Source: Mytilus galloprovincialis
Taxonomy: Eukaryota; Mollusca; Bivalvia; Mytilida; Mytilidae
DNA length: 64,000 bases
Assembly (NCBI RefSeq): GCF_965363235.1
Contig: NC_134844.1
Span: 72,471,497-72,535,496, forward strand
Direction of reading: 5' to 3'
Below are positions 34,930-46,202 of the stretch, one piece after another (the first letter of the stretch is position 1; each line of letters begins with the position of its first letter). The position numbers and the translations under genes are program-made. The notes below the pieces were generated by a model that ran no database searches, was not told the DNA's origin, and was given only the letters and a program-made list of their open reading frames with translations.

Positions 34930-35092
34930 CTATGAATAACTGCAGTGTGTATATTTACAATATAAATTTTAAAACCTATTGAAATATTTTCTAGAGAATT
35001 ATTCGAAAAGACTTGCAAAATTTCATAAATTTGGTGCAAAATGACGGTGGGCATGGATAACATAAACAAGCTCCGTTGGAAGTTGGTCATGA
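34930..35092 (+). repeat. Tandem duplication of 1.85 kb, partial unit 3
   Basis: The first 163 bases of the unit, ending at GTTGGTCATGAT, after which units 1 and 2 continue ACTATTTGG but this copy reads TCGTTTATA. Sequence from here to the LTR at 35293 shows no feature. Confidence 0.9.
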
Positions 35093-35719
35093 TTCGTTTA
35101 TAAATTTACATCGTTTCAATGTATGATTTGTAAAGAAAATGATATAGAAACACTTTAACAGACAATACAGAAACTGACCTAATTTTTCATCCGACATCTT
35201 GGGATGACCGTGAATGCAGTTACGGTCATCAGCTTTACCCCAGTGTATATAGAATCGGATTGAAAACTATAGGAGCAGTTACTTAAAAAAAAATAATATT
35301 TATTAATAAATAACAAATAAAGTTTTGTTGAATAATGGAAGAATTGCACAGAAGTTAAAGAGAATATTTATCACTAAATTGTAAAATAAAATGATAGAAG
35401 AATAAACGTAAATAAAATTAATTAAAGAAAGTTTAACTTGTTTATAGAACAATTTCCTAAAATATAAACGTAAAGTGTTTAATCTTTTAAGCATATTTGA
35501 TAAAGTTGTCTCAAAAATGTCCCCCAGCTAATTGATAAATGTGTCAGCTTCGAAGGAATAAATATAATTGTATATACTTTTGAAATTAATAGACTTGAAC
35601 AATTAAGATTAAGTAATTCTGCCTTTAACGATATATAGTCAATTGTTTATTAAAAGAGATCAAAGAAAGCTATTGTGTTGAGTAACAAAATAATATGTGT
35701 CAAATTAAGTCCAGCCTGC

Positions 35720-35727
35720 TATATAAA
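35720..35727 (+). promoter_or_regulatory. LTR TATA box
   Basis: TATATAAA, 29 bases (from TATAAA at 35722) before the first base of the 58-bp repeat at 35751. The predicted transcription start therefore falls at or very near the repeat start. It is kept in the 3' LTR at 43005-43012. Confidence 0.6.
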
Positions 35728-35744
35728 GTCGTGCAAAACTATTT

Positions 35745-35766
35745 GGTTCACTAGACTGTGTGAACC
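35745..35766 (+). repeat. Hairpin at the predicted LTR transcript start
   Basis: GGTTCAC-TAGACTGT-GTGAACC, a 7-bp stem with an 8-base loop. The second copy of the 58-bp repeat lacks the left arm, so it cannot form this hairpin. Confidence 0.6.
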
Positions 35767-35808
35767 AGAATAGAATGTAGTTAGCAGACTGGATTGTCTT
35801 TTAAAGGT
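35751..35808 (+). repeat. 58-bp direct repeat in the LTR, first copy
   Basis: CTAGACTGTGTGAACCAGAA to TTTTAAAGGT, identical to 36240-36297 in the same LTR and present at 43036-43093 and 43525-43582 in the other. After this copy the sequence reads AG-GTTAGTAAAT, which resembles a splice donor. Confidence 0.95.
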
Positions 35809-36239
35809 TAGTAAATATGTTAATGTGTTTAATAGTTTGTTTTATAAATTTAGAGGAAAAAGAATTAAAAGATGTTTCCCAGTAAAGTAATTTTAATCAC
35901 ATTCGCATGTAAATTCGTGGTATAGATTAAATAAATAATAGGCAAAGTTTGAAATGATGTTTAGGTAAATGATTTGTATAAAAGATTCTAAAGTTATAAA
36001 AAAGGAATTAACTTATTCGTAAAGATAACTTTTGAAAATACAATTCTTAATTTGATACTTGATTAAATATTAAAAGTCAACGAATTAAGGGGAGATAACA
36101 AATGACACGACTGGTCATTTATGGCGCGTATACTATTGTCGGGTTTTGTATTATTGTTCGATTTATATCGCGAATTATTTGATGTATAACTATGATGGAA
36201 AAGTAATGTAATCTGTAATTGTAACTGTTGTAAATTTGA

Positions 36240-36297
36240 CTAGACTGTGTGAACCAGAATAGAATGTAGTTAGCAGACTGGATTGTCTTTTAAAGGT
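36240..36297 (+). repeat. 58-bp direct repeat in the LTR, second copy
   Basis: Second copy, 431 bases after the first ends, followed by CCCGTTGTCATGCC. The 431-base interval contains no reading frame of note. Confidence 0.95.
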
Positions 36298-36444
36298 CCC
36301 GTTGTCATGCCGAGTCCAAGCTAGTTCCCAAATAATGTAACATCAATGTGAGCAGTTCCCCGGAAAAAAGAATCGATAAAACCATGAGAGAAAGAGCACA
36401 ATATGAATCACAAAAATGGGACCAAGTTCCCGCATAATATATTT

Positions 36445-36462
36445 TGGTGGAGACGAGTGGTA
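36445..36462 (+). promoter_or_regulatory. Candidate primer-binding site
   Basis: TGGTGGAGACGAGTGG begins three bases after the 5' LTR end, and TGG is the expected start for pairing with a tRNA CCA end. I could not match the rest to a known tRNA by eye. Confidence 0.35.
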
Positions 36463-36602
36463 AAATCATCGGTACCTACAACAACGAACAACATGTATTA
36501 AAGATGGACTTCGGCACAGTTCGACAAATTACAACTTGCAGTCAACTGATGGACAACTAAAGAAAAGAACAGGACAACATAATTTAATATCAAGAGAACA
36601 TC

Positions 36603-39600
36603 ATGGCTGAACCACATGGTAATGTACATTTTAATTATTTTAACATAATAACACCTCCTATGTATAATGGTTCGGGAAACCCGTCAAATTGGTTATTATA
36701 CTTTAGAAAATGGATAAAAATTAATTCAATATTAAACGAAAATGCTTGTCATTACTTGCCGTTTTATTTGAAAGAATCAGCTAAAGTTTGGTTTGATGGT
36801 TTAAATGAAAATATTCAAAATAGTATAGAAAAATTAGAAATAGGTTTAATTGAATGCTTTTCAGGAGATGAAAACGATGTAGAATTAGATGTGAAACAAA
36901 GAGAAAATGAATCTGTTTTAGAATATTTCGACAAACTAAGAATAATTGCAAAGGATTTAGAAATACCTGAAAATTTGGAATTCATCATGGGTAAAAAGGG
37001 ATTACTACCTAAATTAAATACTAGTATAATTTTGAGTAACCCGAAAAATCTTAATGAATTAAAGCAAGCGACAATAATAGCTGAAAAATGTGCTAACATA
37101 CGTAAAACAATAAAAGATTCAAATTGCTCAAATTTAAATGTAATAAAGCAAAATAAAGATGTAGAGGAAATAACGAAGAACATAGAAACATTAAATTCAA
37201 AAATTAAAGAACAAATGCCACAGGTTAATGCATATAGAAATAGCAGAGTCAAAATGACGAGAAAGCAAAATTATGTTTGTAAATATTGTGGTATTTTTAA
37301 TTGTAAAAAAGTAGGACATTTAGCAAGAGTATGTTTTACTAAAGCTTATAGAAATGTGGTAAAAACTAAAAGCTTTAAAAGTAGACAGAAACCACACAAG
37401 AAGAAGAGAGAAAACATTTATATAAATTTAATGACTAATATTGAAGGAAACAATGTAAATGTTGATATATTAGGAATTAAAACAAAAGGATTGATTGATA
37501 CAGGAGCTGCTGTATCCTGTATTTCAAGTAGCTTATTCAATAAACTAGATAAAACTAAAATAAAAGTAAACTTGTCAAGGATAAACAATGTGTATGGTGT
37601 AGGCGGTGAAGGAATTTCTGTTAAAGGACAGGTAAAACTTCCAATAAAATTTAATAAAGAGCCAGTTGTTTACCAAAATTTTTACATAATTGATAGAATT
37701 CAACACTCTTTAATAATTGGAAATTATTTTTTGGAATATAATAGAGCTAACATTAATTATCCTACAAAAACTTTAAATTTGTATGATGGAATTGCACAGA
37801 TCGCACTCATAATTACTAGACAAAATGAAGCTAAAACTCAAAAATACATTGAGCTTCCAGCTAGGAAAATAAGCATTATTCCTGTTAAAATTCCTAAACA
37901 ATATATAGGGAAGCAAATCATAATTGAACCTAGTCAATCTTTGCAAAATAAAAGCATTGCAGGTGCTGCTTGTCTTGTGTCGTCTTCAACCCAACAAGCA
38001 GTAATGCAAGTCATAAACCCAAATGAAGATAAAGTGGTGTTAAACAAAAATGAAATTGTTGCTTTAATATCAGAAATACAACCTAACTCTATTCAAAATT
38101 GGTCTGATAAAACTGAAAAATTTCATATAAATAACATTGAAGAGGGTCATAAAAAGCAAAAACAAAATTTGAACATTGATCTCTCTGAAGCAGACTTAAC
38201 AAATGATCAAAAGGAAAAATTAAGAAAATTTGTTGATAAAAATAGGAATGTGTTTGCAACAGATTTGTCTGAAATTGGCATGACAGATGTACACTTTCAT
38301 GAAATTGACACAGGGAACAACCCTCCTGTAAGTTTACCCCCACATAGAGCTGCATCCAATATTAGAACAGAGATTGAAAGACAAGTTGAAGAGATGTTGA
38401 AATACAAAATTATTGAGCCTTCTAATTCTATTTGGCATAGCCCCGTTTGTCTCACTCGTAAGAAAGACAACAGTTGGCGATTTTGCGTTGATTATAGAAG
38501 GGTCAATGATTTTACTACCCCGATGCATGCTACGCTTGGAAACATGCATGATGTCTTTGATACTATGGGAGAAATGCAACCACAGATATTTAGTTCTATT
38601 GATTTATCTTCATCATTTTGGCAGGTGCCCTTGCACCCAAATTCTAAACAAAAAGCAGCGTTTGTAACTCATTCTGGAATCTATGAATGGAATAGAATGC
38701 CGTATGGTCTACGTAATAGCAGTATAGCTTTTTCTCAGGTCATGTCACAAATATTGAGAGGATTGCACTGGAAGTATGTACTTGCATATATTGATGATAT
38801 TTTGATTTTCAGTAAAACATTTGAAGAGCATCTGCAACATCTTGAAGAAGTTTTTGCTAGATTACGAAAAGCAAATTTTACTCTTAAGCCACAAAAATGT
38901 CACTTTGCTGTTAAGAAAGTCAATTATCTAGGTCACATTATTTCAAAAGATGGTGTCAAGGTAGATGATTCTAAAATTACTATAGTGAAAAACTATCCGA
39001 GGCCGAAAAATCAGACCGAGGTCAGACAGTTCTTAGGTCTGTGTAATTACTATAGGCGCTTTGTAAAGGACTATGCTAAAATCACAGTTCTCTTAAATAA
39101 TCTTTTACAAAAAGACAAAGAATATGTTTGGACTGATAAATGCCAAATTTCGTTTGAAAATCTTAAACAAGCTTTGACAACTGCTCCTGTTTTGTCGTAC
39201 CCAGATATGTCGAAACCATTTATTTTGACTTGTGACGCATCAGGCTCAGCCATTGGCTACATTCTAGGTCAGTTAGATGAAAATGGTAAAGAAAGAGTAA
39301 TATCATACAGTGGTCGTGCTTTGAGAAATAATGAATTAAACTGGACTATTACTGAGAAAGAATGCTTAGCAGTTCTTGAAGGTATCACTAAAAATAAAGT
39401 TTATTTGTCTCATGCTAGATTCAAAGTGTATACTGATCATCAAGCTTTAGTTTGGTTACACAAATCAAAAGATACTAACTCACGTCTAGGTAGATGGGCT
39501 CTTGAATTGCAAAACTATGATTTTGAAATTATTTACAAAGAAGGTAAAAAGAATACAAATGCAGATGCTTTGTCGAGAATTCCATATAAAGAAATTGAAG

Positions 39601-40700
39601 ATGAAATACACCCAAAATTGTCTGTAAACAGTTTATTGGAAAATAAAACTAAAACTGAAATTAAGTTCGAGTATGCAAATGAAAAGCCAATAATTGCAGC
39701 TATTGAAAATAATGAGGTTGATTTGAATGATGTATCAGATATTTCCAAATTGCAAAGAGAATGTGATCAGTTGATCCCATTGATAAAATACCTTGAAACG
39801 GGCGAGTTGCCCGAAAATCAAAAAGAGGCTCGCAACATATGTTATGAACGAGACCACTATAGATTAAGTCAATCAGGTGAGTTAATTCATTTACATAGGT
39901 CAAGAACAAAGGGGATACCTAAAGCTGAAAGCATGATTGAACAATTGGTTTTACCGAAATGTCTAAGACAAGATGCTTTGTTAGCATATCATGACCACAA
40001 TGGTCATACAGGCATCAAACGCACATACGCGAGTATACATCTTAAATATTATTGGTCAGGTATGTATCAAGAAGTTTATAATTATGTCACGTCATGTGAT
40101 AAATGTCAAAGGTCAAAACAACCAACCCACCATCGTTCGGCACCATTGCTTCCCCTTCCTATTGAAGACACTTTATCTAGATGGCACATGGACATTCTGA
40201 CATGTCTTCCCAAAACAAAAGACGGACATCAACACTTATTATTAGTAGTCGACAGTTTTTCTCGATGGCCCGAATGTTTCCCTCTTAAGACTCAAGAAGC
40301 TACCGAGATAGCTGAAGTATTATATAATGAGGTGTTTTCTAGATTTGGTGCGCCAAGAGCTATTGTATCTGACAGAGGAGCTAATTTTTGTAGTAAGCTT
40401 ATTCAAGCTCTATGTGAACTATTTGAAGTTCAAAGGTATCATACTAGTTCGTACCATCCGCAAACCAATTCAACATGTGAACGAATGAATCGAACGATCG
40501 CACAAACATTACGTACATTGGTAGCTAAAGATCAGTCAAATTGGCATAAGTTAATCCCAAGCGTTATGATGGCTTTACGTATGTCTACAAATACTGAATC
40601 AACTGGTTATTCTCCATTTCAAATGTTGTTTGGTAAAGAAATGAACTTGCCATTTGATATTTCTGTTCAATCTAAAGATGGTATGAGTAAAACTGCTTAG
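36603..40700 (+). pseudogene. Gypsy gag-pol, 1365 codons, stopped early in the integrase
   Basis: Gag and pol are one continuous frame. Gag capsid-like region is about 15-200. An odd zinc knuckle has Cys226, Cys229, His239 and Cys244 (nine residues where four are usual). Protease DTGA is 299-302. RT has Asp667 in IDLSSSFWQVPL and YIDD at 729-732. RNase H starts with CDAS (Asp878). The integrase has a His-His-Cys-Cys finger (His1130, His1135, Cys1165, Cys1168) and a catalytic Asp1197, Asp1257, Glu1293 triad with the standard 35 residues between the last two. A TAG at 40698-40700 ends the frame inside the integrase C-terminal part. The same frame then stays open past a GPY/F-like motif (WDGPFYVI near 40900) to a second TAG at about 40932. 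All catalytic residues upstream of the stop look intact. The element belongs to the chromodomain-bearing gypsy elements by its 3' domain. Confidence 0.93.
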
Positions 40701-40934
40701 AATCATCTCGAAACCCTTATTGATAGATTAAAAATTGTAAAAGGTATAGCAAAAACTTCGGTAGAAAATTCACAAGAGAAAACTAAAAATAGGTATGATA
40801 AGAAAGCTGAAGCACCTAAATTTAGAGTTGGAGATTATGTCATGTTGCAATCTATGAAAGTACCAAAAGGTTTGTCACCCAAATTACACCCAAAATGGGA
40901 TGGTCCATTTTATGTCATTAATGTCACAATATAG
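40701..40934 (+). pseudogene. Detached integrase C-terminal part
   Basis: In frame with gag-pol after the TAG at 40698. It contains a linker helix region and a GPY/F-type motif (KLHPKWDGPFYVI). The residues normally between this motif and the chromodomain are too few, so a small deletion with a frame change near 40920 is likely. Confidence 0.7.
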
Positions 40935-40960
40935 ATAGTTCACAAAATGATGATGAACAA

Positions 40961-41257
40961 ATGCAACAAAATGATGCACATATACAACAAAATGATGCAT
41001 TGTTGCAACAAAATGACGAGACTAATGATGAAGATAATGACTTCATAGCAGAAAAATTACTTGCCAAAAAGCGCAGGCAAGGCAAAAACTATTATAAGGT
41101 CAACTGGGTAGGTTACAAAAAGACTACCTGGGAACCTGAAGAAAACATAGGCGAAGGTCTATTGGTTGAGTTTTACACTAAATTTACAAAATCAGGCACA
41201 AAGAGAAAAAGGCCAAATAGTTTACTTGTAAAACCAACTAATGTAGTGTCTAAATAA
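40961..41257 (+). pseudogene. Chromodomain part of the gypsy integrase
   Basis: 98 codons from the first ATG, in a different frame from gag-pol; the frame is open a little before the ATG. The N-terminal end is a short repeat (QQNDAHIQQNDALLQQND) and an acidic stretch. The chromodomain follows: FIAEKLLAKKRRQG, YYKVNWVGY and TTWEPEENI, with the aromatic positions expected to bind methyl-lysine. In such elements this domain directs insertion to marked chromatin. A basic tail (GTKRKRPN) follows. It is probably detached from pol by a small deletion and not a separate gene. Confidence 0.85.
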
Positions 41258-42577
41258 ATTTATAAGTCTTAATATCTGTCGGATTCAAGCTACCAATAAT
41301 GCAATTTAGCTTTCTTTAGTGACCAAGTAACATCATAAACTATTAGTACTAACAATTTAGACCACTGATATTGAATTAGGCCAAGTATGAACCATAAGAA
41401 TTTTTTATTGCTATTTTAGCAGTATCTAAAAATTAGTGCTCAGCTGTTTCTAGACCAGCTACCGTGATTCATCTTGACTAGTTTGACTTCAACTTAAAAA
41501 AAATGCATATTCATGAAAACCTTTAGGTTGGTCGCATACTTTAGACAATAAGCTGTTTTGTGGTAAACTTGCAATCCAAAGCACAGATAACTTGAGAAAA
41601 GAAAATAATCAGCTTAAGAGATATAAGGAGCATTAAAATACTGAAAATAAATATTGTGAAGAAAAGTAGCTAAAATAGTTGAGCTGCCACCTGCAAAACA
41701 GGGTAAGAGCTGATTTACGAAACCGATTATGACAAATATGTGTGAAATAAATTTTGTGTTCACTCGAATACTTATCAAATAACGTTATTATATAGCAAAG
41801 AAAATACAAACTTGTTAAACAAAATATGGTATGAGTATGAAAGTTGTTTGTCTTGACATTTATGAATATATGGCGTGTAAGCTTACTATAATTATCTGAG
41901 TTTGCTTAAGCCTTTAGACGTAGCTGCACTCGCAACTATCATTTGAGTCAAGTAAGCCAAAACTTGTAAAGTATCTAGATATTTAATTATTTTACTTGTG
42001 AGACGTTGTTACCTTTTAAAATATCCAAGTATATAGATATCTTCATTTACGAATATACAAAACATTGTAAAAAAAAAAAAAAAAAATGTTGTTCGAATTT
42101 TTTAAGCTCTGTGATGTACATAAATTGTCTTATTACTAAATAACGTTTTATTGTTTATGCATAAGCTAACTATTATTTTTTGTCGTTTCATATTCCTGAG
42201 TATCCTGCTTGGTGATTGGTCCGGGACTACAGCCTCGAAAATTCATCATCATAGAACTAAGAGATAGATAAGATCATTTAAAGAGAAATATAGATACATC
42301 GTGATACTAATGTGAAAATTGACAGAAATAGAAAAACTGTGTAAAATAATGTATATAGAACGATTAGTTACAAATCAGTGGATTTATTCGAGTTGAAAAA
42401 AAACCAGCCAGCAAACCAAGATGACAGACTAACCAAGAAACATTGAACTATTATTGCAATTAATTGTTATCTCATATAAAACCACATATTGTTCTACTAA
42501 CATCAACTAATTTTTAAGGACAAAAATTTTGAAACAAAGGGGTAATATAAAGATGCAAAAATGCGTGATATTTAAAG
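41258..42577 (+). other. Internal noncoding 3' region of the gypsy element
   Basis: About 1.3 kb between the chromodomain stop and the 3' LTR with no env-like or other frame. It holds an A-run of about 18 at 42069-42086 and the purine-rich tract near 42531-42542. Confidence 0.7.
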
Positions 42578-43726
42578 ATAATATTTATTAATAAATTACA
42601 AATAAAGTTTTGTTGAATAATGGAAGAATTGCACAGAAGTTAAAGAGAATATTTATCACTAAATTGTAAAATAAAATGATAGAAGAATAAACGTAAATAA
42701 AATTAATTAAAGAAAGTTTAACTTGTTTATAGAACAATTTCCTAAAATATAAATGTAAAGTGTTTAATCTTTTAAGCATATTTGATAAAGTTGTCTCAAA
42801 AATGTCCCCCAGCTAATTGATAAATGTGTCAGCTTCGAAGGAATAAATATAATTGTATATACTTTTGAAATTAATAGACTTGAACAATTAAGAATAAGTA
42901 ATTCTGACTTTAACGATATATAGTCAATTGTTTATTAAAAGAGATCAAAGAAAGCTATTGTGTTGAGTAACAAAATAATATGTGTCAAATTAAGTCCAGT
43001 CTGCTATATAAAGTCGTGCAAAACTATTTGGTTCACTAGACTGTGTGAACCAGAATAGAATGTAGTTAGCAGACTGGATTGTCTTTTAAAGGTTAGTAAA
43101 TATGTTAATGTGTTTAATAGTTTGTTTTATAAATTTAGAGGAAAAAGAATTAAAAGATGTTTCCCAGTAAAGTAATTTTAATCACATTCGCATGTAAATT
43201 CGTGGTATAGATTAAATAAATAATAGGCAAAGTTTGAAATGATGTTTAGGTAAATGATTTGTATAAAAGATTCTAAAGTTATAAAAAAGGAATTAACTTA
43301 TTCGTAAAGATAACTTTTGAAAATACAATTCTTAATTTGATACTTGATTAAATATTAAAAGTCAACGAATTAAGGGGAGATAACAAATGACACGACTGTT
43401 CATTTATGGCGCGTATACTATTGTCGGGTTTTGTATTATTGTTCGATTTATATCGCGAATTATTTGATGTATAACTATGATGGAAAAGTAATGTAATCTG
43501 TAAGTGTAACTGTTGTAAATATGACTAGACTGTGTGAACCAGAATAGAATGTAGTTAGCAGACTGGATTGTCTTTTAAAGGTCCCGTTGTCATGCCGAGT
43601 CCAAGCTAGTTCCCAAATAATGTAACATCAATGTGAGCAGTTCCCCGGAAAAAAGAATCGATAAAACCATGAGAGAAAGAGCACAACATGAATCACAAAA
43701 ACGGGACCAAGTTCCCGCATAATACA
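42578..43726 (+). repeat. 3' LTR
   Basis: Pairs with 35293-36441 at an exact offset of 7285 bases, including the TATA box, the hairpin and both 58-bp repeats. Confidence 0.9.
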
Positions 43727-43944
43727 TCTTTAATATGTGTGTAATTTATCAACACAATTTTAAGGATCACCACACATACTATCGACCTTTACGGCTAATT
43801 GTTCCTTTCTGTCAAAAATGGTCCAGTTTTACAACCCAACATCAACATTTTACAGATCGATATTGACCTGGTTTTATTTTCGATCTATTTTTAAAATAAA
43901 ATTATATTTTATAAGTATCAGAAAAATTCATGCTTTTTTTATTT

Positions 43945-44100
43945 AAGGAATGACTGTAATATTTTTTCTGTCTATGAAGAAATAACATAAAAAGTTTGGT
44001 GCACACTGAATAACGCGTGTAGCGGGTTATTAAACAGTGTGCACCACATTTTTTTAATGTTATTTCGAATAGACAGAAACAAATATTACAGTCATTTCTT
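43945..44100. mobile_element. Foldback (MITE-like) element, arms of about 70 bp
   Basis: AAGGAATGACTGTAATATTT at the left is the near-exact reverse complement of AAATATTACAGTCATTTCTT at the right, and the pairing continues through TCTGTCTAT/ATAGACAGA, AATAACAT/ATGTTATT and GGTGCACACTG/CAGTGTGCACC to a centre near GCGTGTAGCGG. Sequence to about 44290 (GATGACGTCACGGTCACATG, AACCAATCAGAAGACGCG) may be part of the same dispersed repeat. Confidence 0.75.
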
Positions 44101-44532
44101 ATAATTTAATTCTAAATTCCATTTTAAACCGTATAAAACCATGAAAAACGTTGATGACGTCACGGTCACATGACTAAATTATGTCTATGGGTTCATAACA
44201 AAATAACGTCAACCAATCAGAAGACGCGTTGCATCCAAAATTAAATTATTCAGAAATAACTCATAGTTATCAAATGGTCACAAATTGAGAAACAAACGTC
44301 ATTTTTTGCCGTATATTTATCAAAATAAAAAAAATTTGCACTATTTACAGTTTTATAAAATTTGGTCCACGTAATCTCCCTGAAACATGAAACGAAATGT
44401 CGTTTTAAAAAATAGGGGTCCATGCACTCGTTTTCAAATTAAATCAGTTTGAATTATAAAAATCAGTTGAAAACTGCATCTTTTCCCGATATGTCACAGT
44501 TTGACGTCGCGAAAATAACATTTTACGTTAGC

Positions 44533-45876
44533 GTTGAAACTATAAAACCGTAACGTTAAACGGTATATAAATCTGATTGAAATGTATTTTCCTTTGTCTT
44601 GTTTGATTGTATAAAAAAAATTTGACATATTAAGTTTCTCAGTGAAAAGTAAGTTACTTAATCACTAAAATGTCGGCGGGTCAATTTTGTTTGAACAATA
44701 GTCGGTATTGTTATATAGTTTTTTTTTTTTTACATTATTTTGAATTATTTAGCAGGGTTGATTTAAACACTATTCCATTATCGGATGAACAGAAATATAA
44801 AATAAAATGGGAAGCGGAGTATACGTCAATGCGTGCGACGACACGCAAACGAATCCAGAAGACAAATAGAGAGGAAAAAAACTTCCTTTTAACATTTAAC
44901 ACTCGTAAAAAAAGAATAAACATAGGAGTACGATAATGAACCAACAGTTTCTTTTCTAAGTTATGTTGAAAATTGGCCAGGCTGTAAGGACATGTAGGTG
45001 TAGTATTTTTTTTGTAAACAATTGCTTGATCTTTAACCTAATTATTAGTATATTGAGTACATCTATACCATGTTTCAGCGACAAATACATTTTCGCTCCA
45101 GTTGTTGATATCACTTTAGTGAGAACGAGGTAGGCGCGATAACTGCTACTGCAATAATAATTAAGAATTGTTTGCTTTAATCCATATATGTATCAAGGCA
45201 CAATAGTAGTGCAATTCAATGCTGCTATTTCTGCAACAACAAAACAAGTTCAGTGATTTCAATTGCAAATTATTTACGTTTATTAGTTAATCTCTTTTTA
45301 AATATCATATATTTGTTAAATATACTTTATGAAGTAATAAGAAAGATCAATGTCGTCTTTAGATGATGATGATGAATGTCAAGAGGCAATGTTATAAGCA
45401 TATTCAAGACGAGAACATGTAAATGTTATATAGATATTAAATCTGTTTTGCACTAGATCGGCACGCTTAAGTAGATTTATTAATGTTGTAGTACACTAGG
45501 TAGCAGCATACAAGGCATGTCATCTTTTCCCGGATACTTTATTTTGACATCGAACCGACCGTTTTTTTCTGACTCGTTACTGCCGCGTTCTTTGCGTAGA
45601 AGCAGCGAATACCAATTTTAAAGTCTCTAGTTTGAACAATTTAAGCGTCTCGTACTAAGATATATAGAACCAAACTAAACCTTTTTTAAGAACATTTTAT
45701 TTTAAATACGTAAATAAGCACACTCAGTCTGGTAATTGTAATTACTATAAAAATATATCAATAATAATCAAAGTAATAGATTTAATAAAAACAATGTTTT
45801 AACAAAACCAAAACCAATTTGCAGGTTTCGACAAAGGTAAATTCATTTCGTAGTCATGAAAAGGAAACTCTTAATA
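44533..45876. repeat. Partial third copy (C) of the duplication
   Basis: Matches A about 880-2224 and B about 49848-51240. It begins at TTGAAACTATAAAACCGTAA and ends at GAAACTCTTAAT. At several diagnostic sites it agrees with A and not B, and it lacks the extra bases found in B near 49985-50055. Confidence 0.85.
44670..44936 (+). CDS. Exon-like open segment of unknown function, copy C
   Basis: An 88-codon frame. Its most protein-like part starts after a T-rich tract and CAG (AG at 44754-44755), reading VDLNTIPLSDEQKYKIKW with a basic tail (TRKRIQKTNREEKNF). This suggests a splice acceptor and a coding exon instead of a short stand-alone gene. The counterparts in A and B carry stop codons. 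I do not recognise the family. It could also be a chance frame in a repeat. Confidence 0.25.
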   Translation: MSAGQFCLNNSRYCYIVFFFLHYFELFSRVDLNTIPLSDEQKYKIKWEAEYTSMRATTRKRIQKTNREEKNFLLTFNTRKKRINIGVR

Positions 45877-46202
45877 TTGTTTCATTAAAAAAGCTAACGC
45901 CCATCCTTTTAAATTCTGAAAAAAGTCCTTGCCCATCTAAAAAAATCTATAAAAAAGTCCTTGCCCCTCTAAAACTATAAGACAATCAAAAATGATTTAG
46001 GTTCTTTTTCTATTTTAAAGTTTTTAAATTTTATGTCTTGAAATCAAAGAATAAACTTTGGTGTTAATACAAAATTTAAAATGTGCTAGTTAATTCCATA
46101 TATATGTATACATTTAGTTCAAATATGAATATTCCTTTATCTGTTCTACTTTTGGAAAAAGAAATTATGGTCCTTTTAAGCTAATATAGGCAGGCATGTT
46201 TT

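Larger units (their letters stand above)
35293..36441 (+). repeat. 5' LTR
   Basis: Matches 42578-43726 with about 10 substitutions and no length change. It ends GTTCCCGCATAATATA; the 3' copy ends in CATAATACA, giving the usual CA. It holds a TATA box, a hairpin and a 58-bp internal direct repeat. Confidence 0.9.
35293..43726 (+). mobile_element. Ty3/gypsy LTR retrotransposon with chromodomain
   Basis: Two direct LTRs of 1149 bp enclose gag, protease, RT, RNase H, integrase and a chromodomain in the usual gypsy order, and no env-like frame. The LTRs differ at about 10 positions (about 0.9%), so the insertion is recent. The copy is damaged in the 3' part of pol. A purine-rich GAAACAAAGGGG lies about 35 bases before the 3' LTR as a possible polypurine tract. 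No target-site duplication could be identified, and the first bases of the LTRs could not be fixed because the flanks diverge just before 35293 and 42578. Confidence 0.93.

Noticed and set aside
31183..34939. Paired short frames of 65-71 codons repeated at 1.85-kb intervals
   Set aside because: They recur only because the DNA is duplicated; they contain low-complexity strand-biased residues and no known motif.
36815..37252. 145-codon minus-strand frame
   Set aside because: Shadow of the gypsy gag frame; hydrophobic composition follows from complementing AT-rich codons.
35293..43726. Possible retrovirus-like (env-bearing) element
   Set aside because: The 1.3 kb between the chromodomain and the 3' LTR holds no membrane-protein frame.
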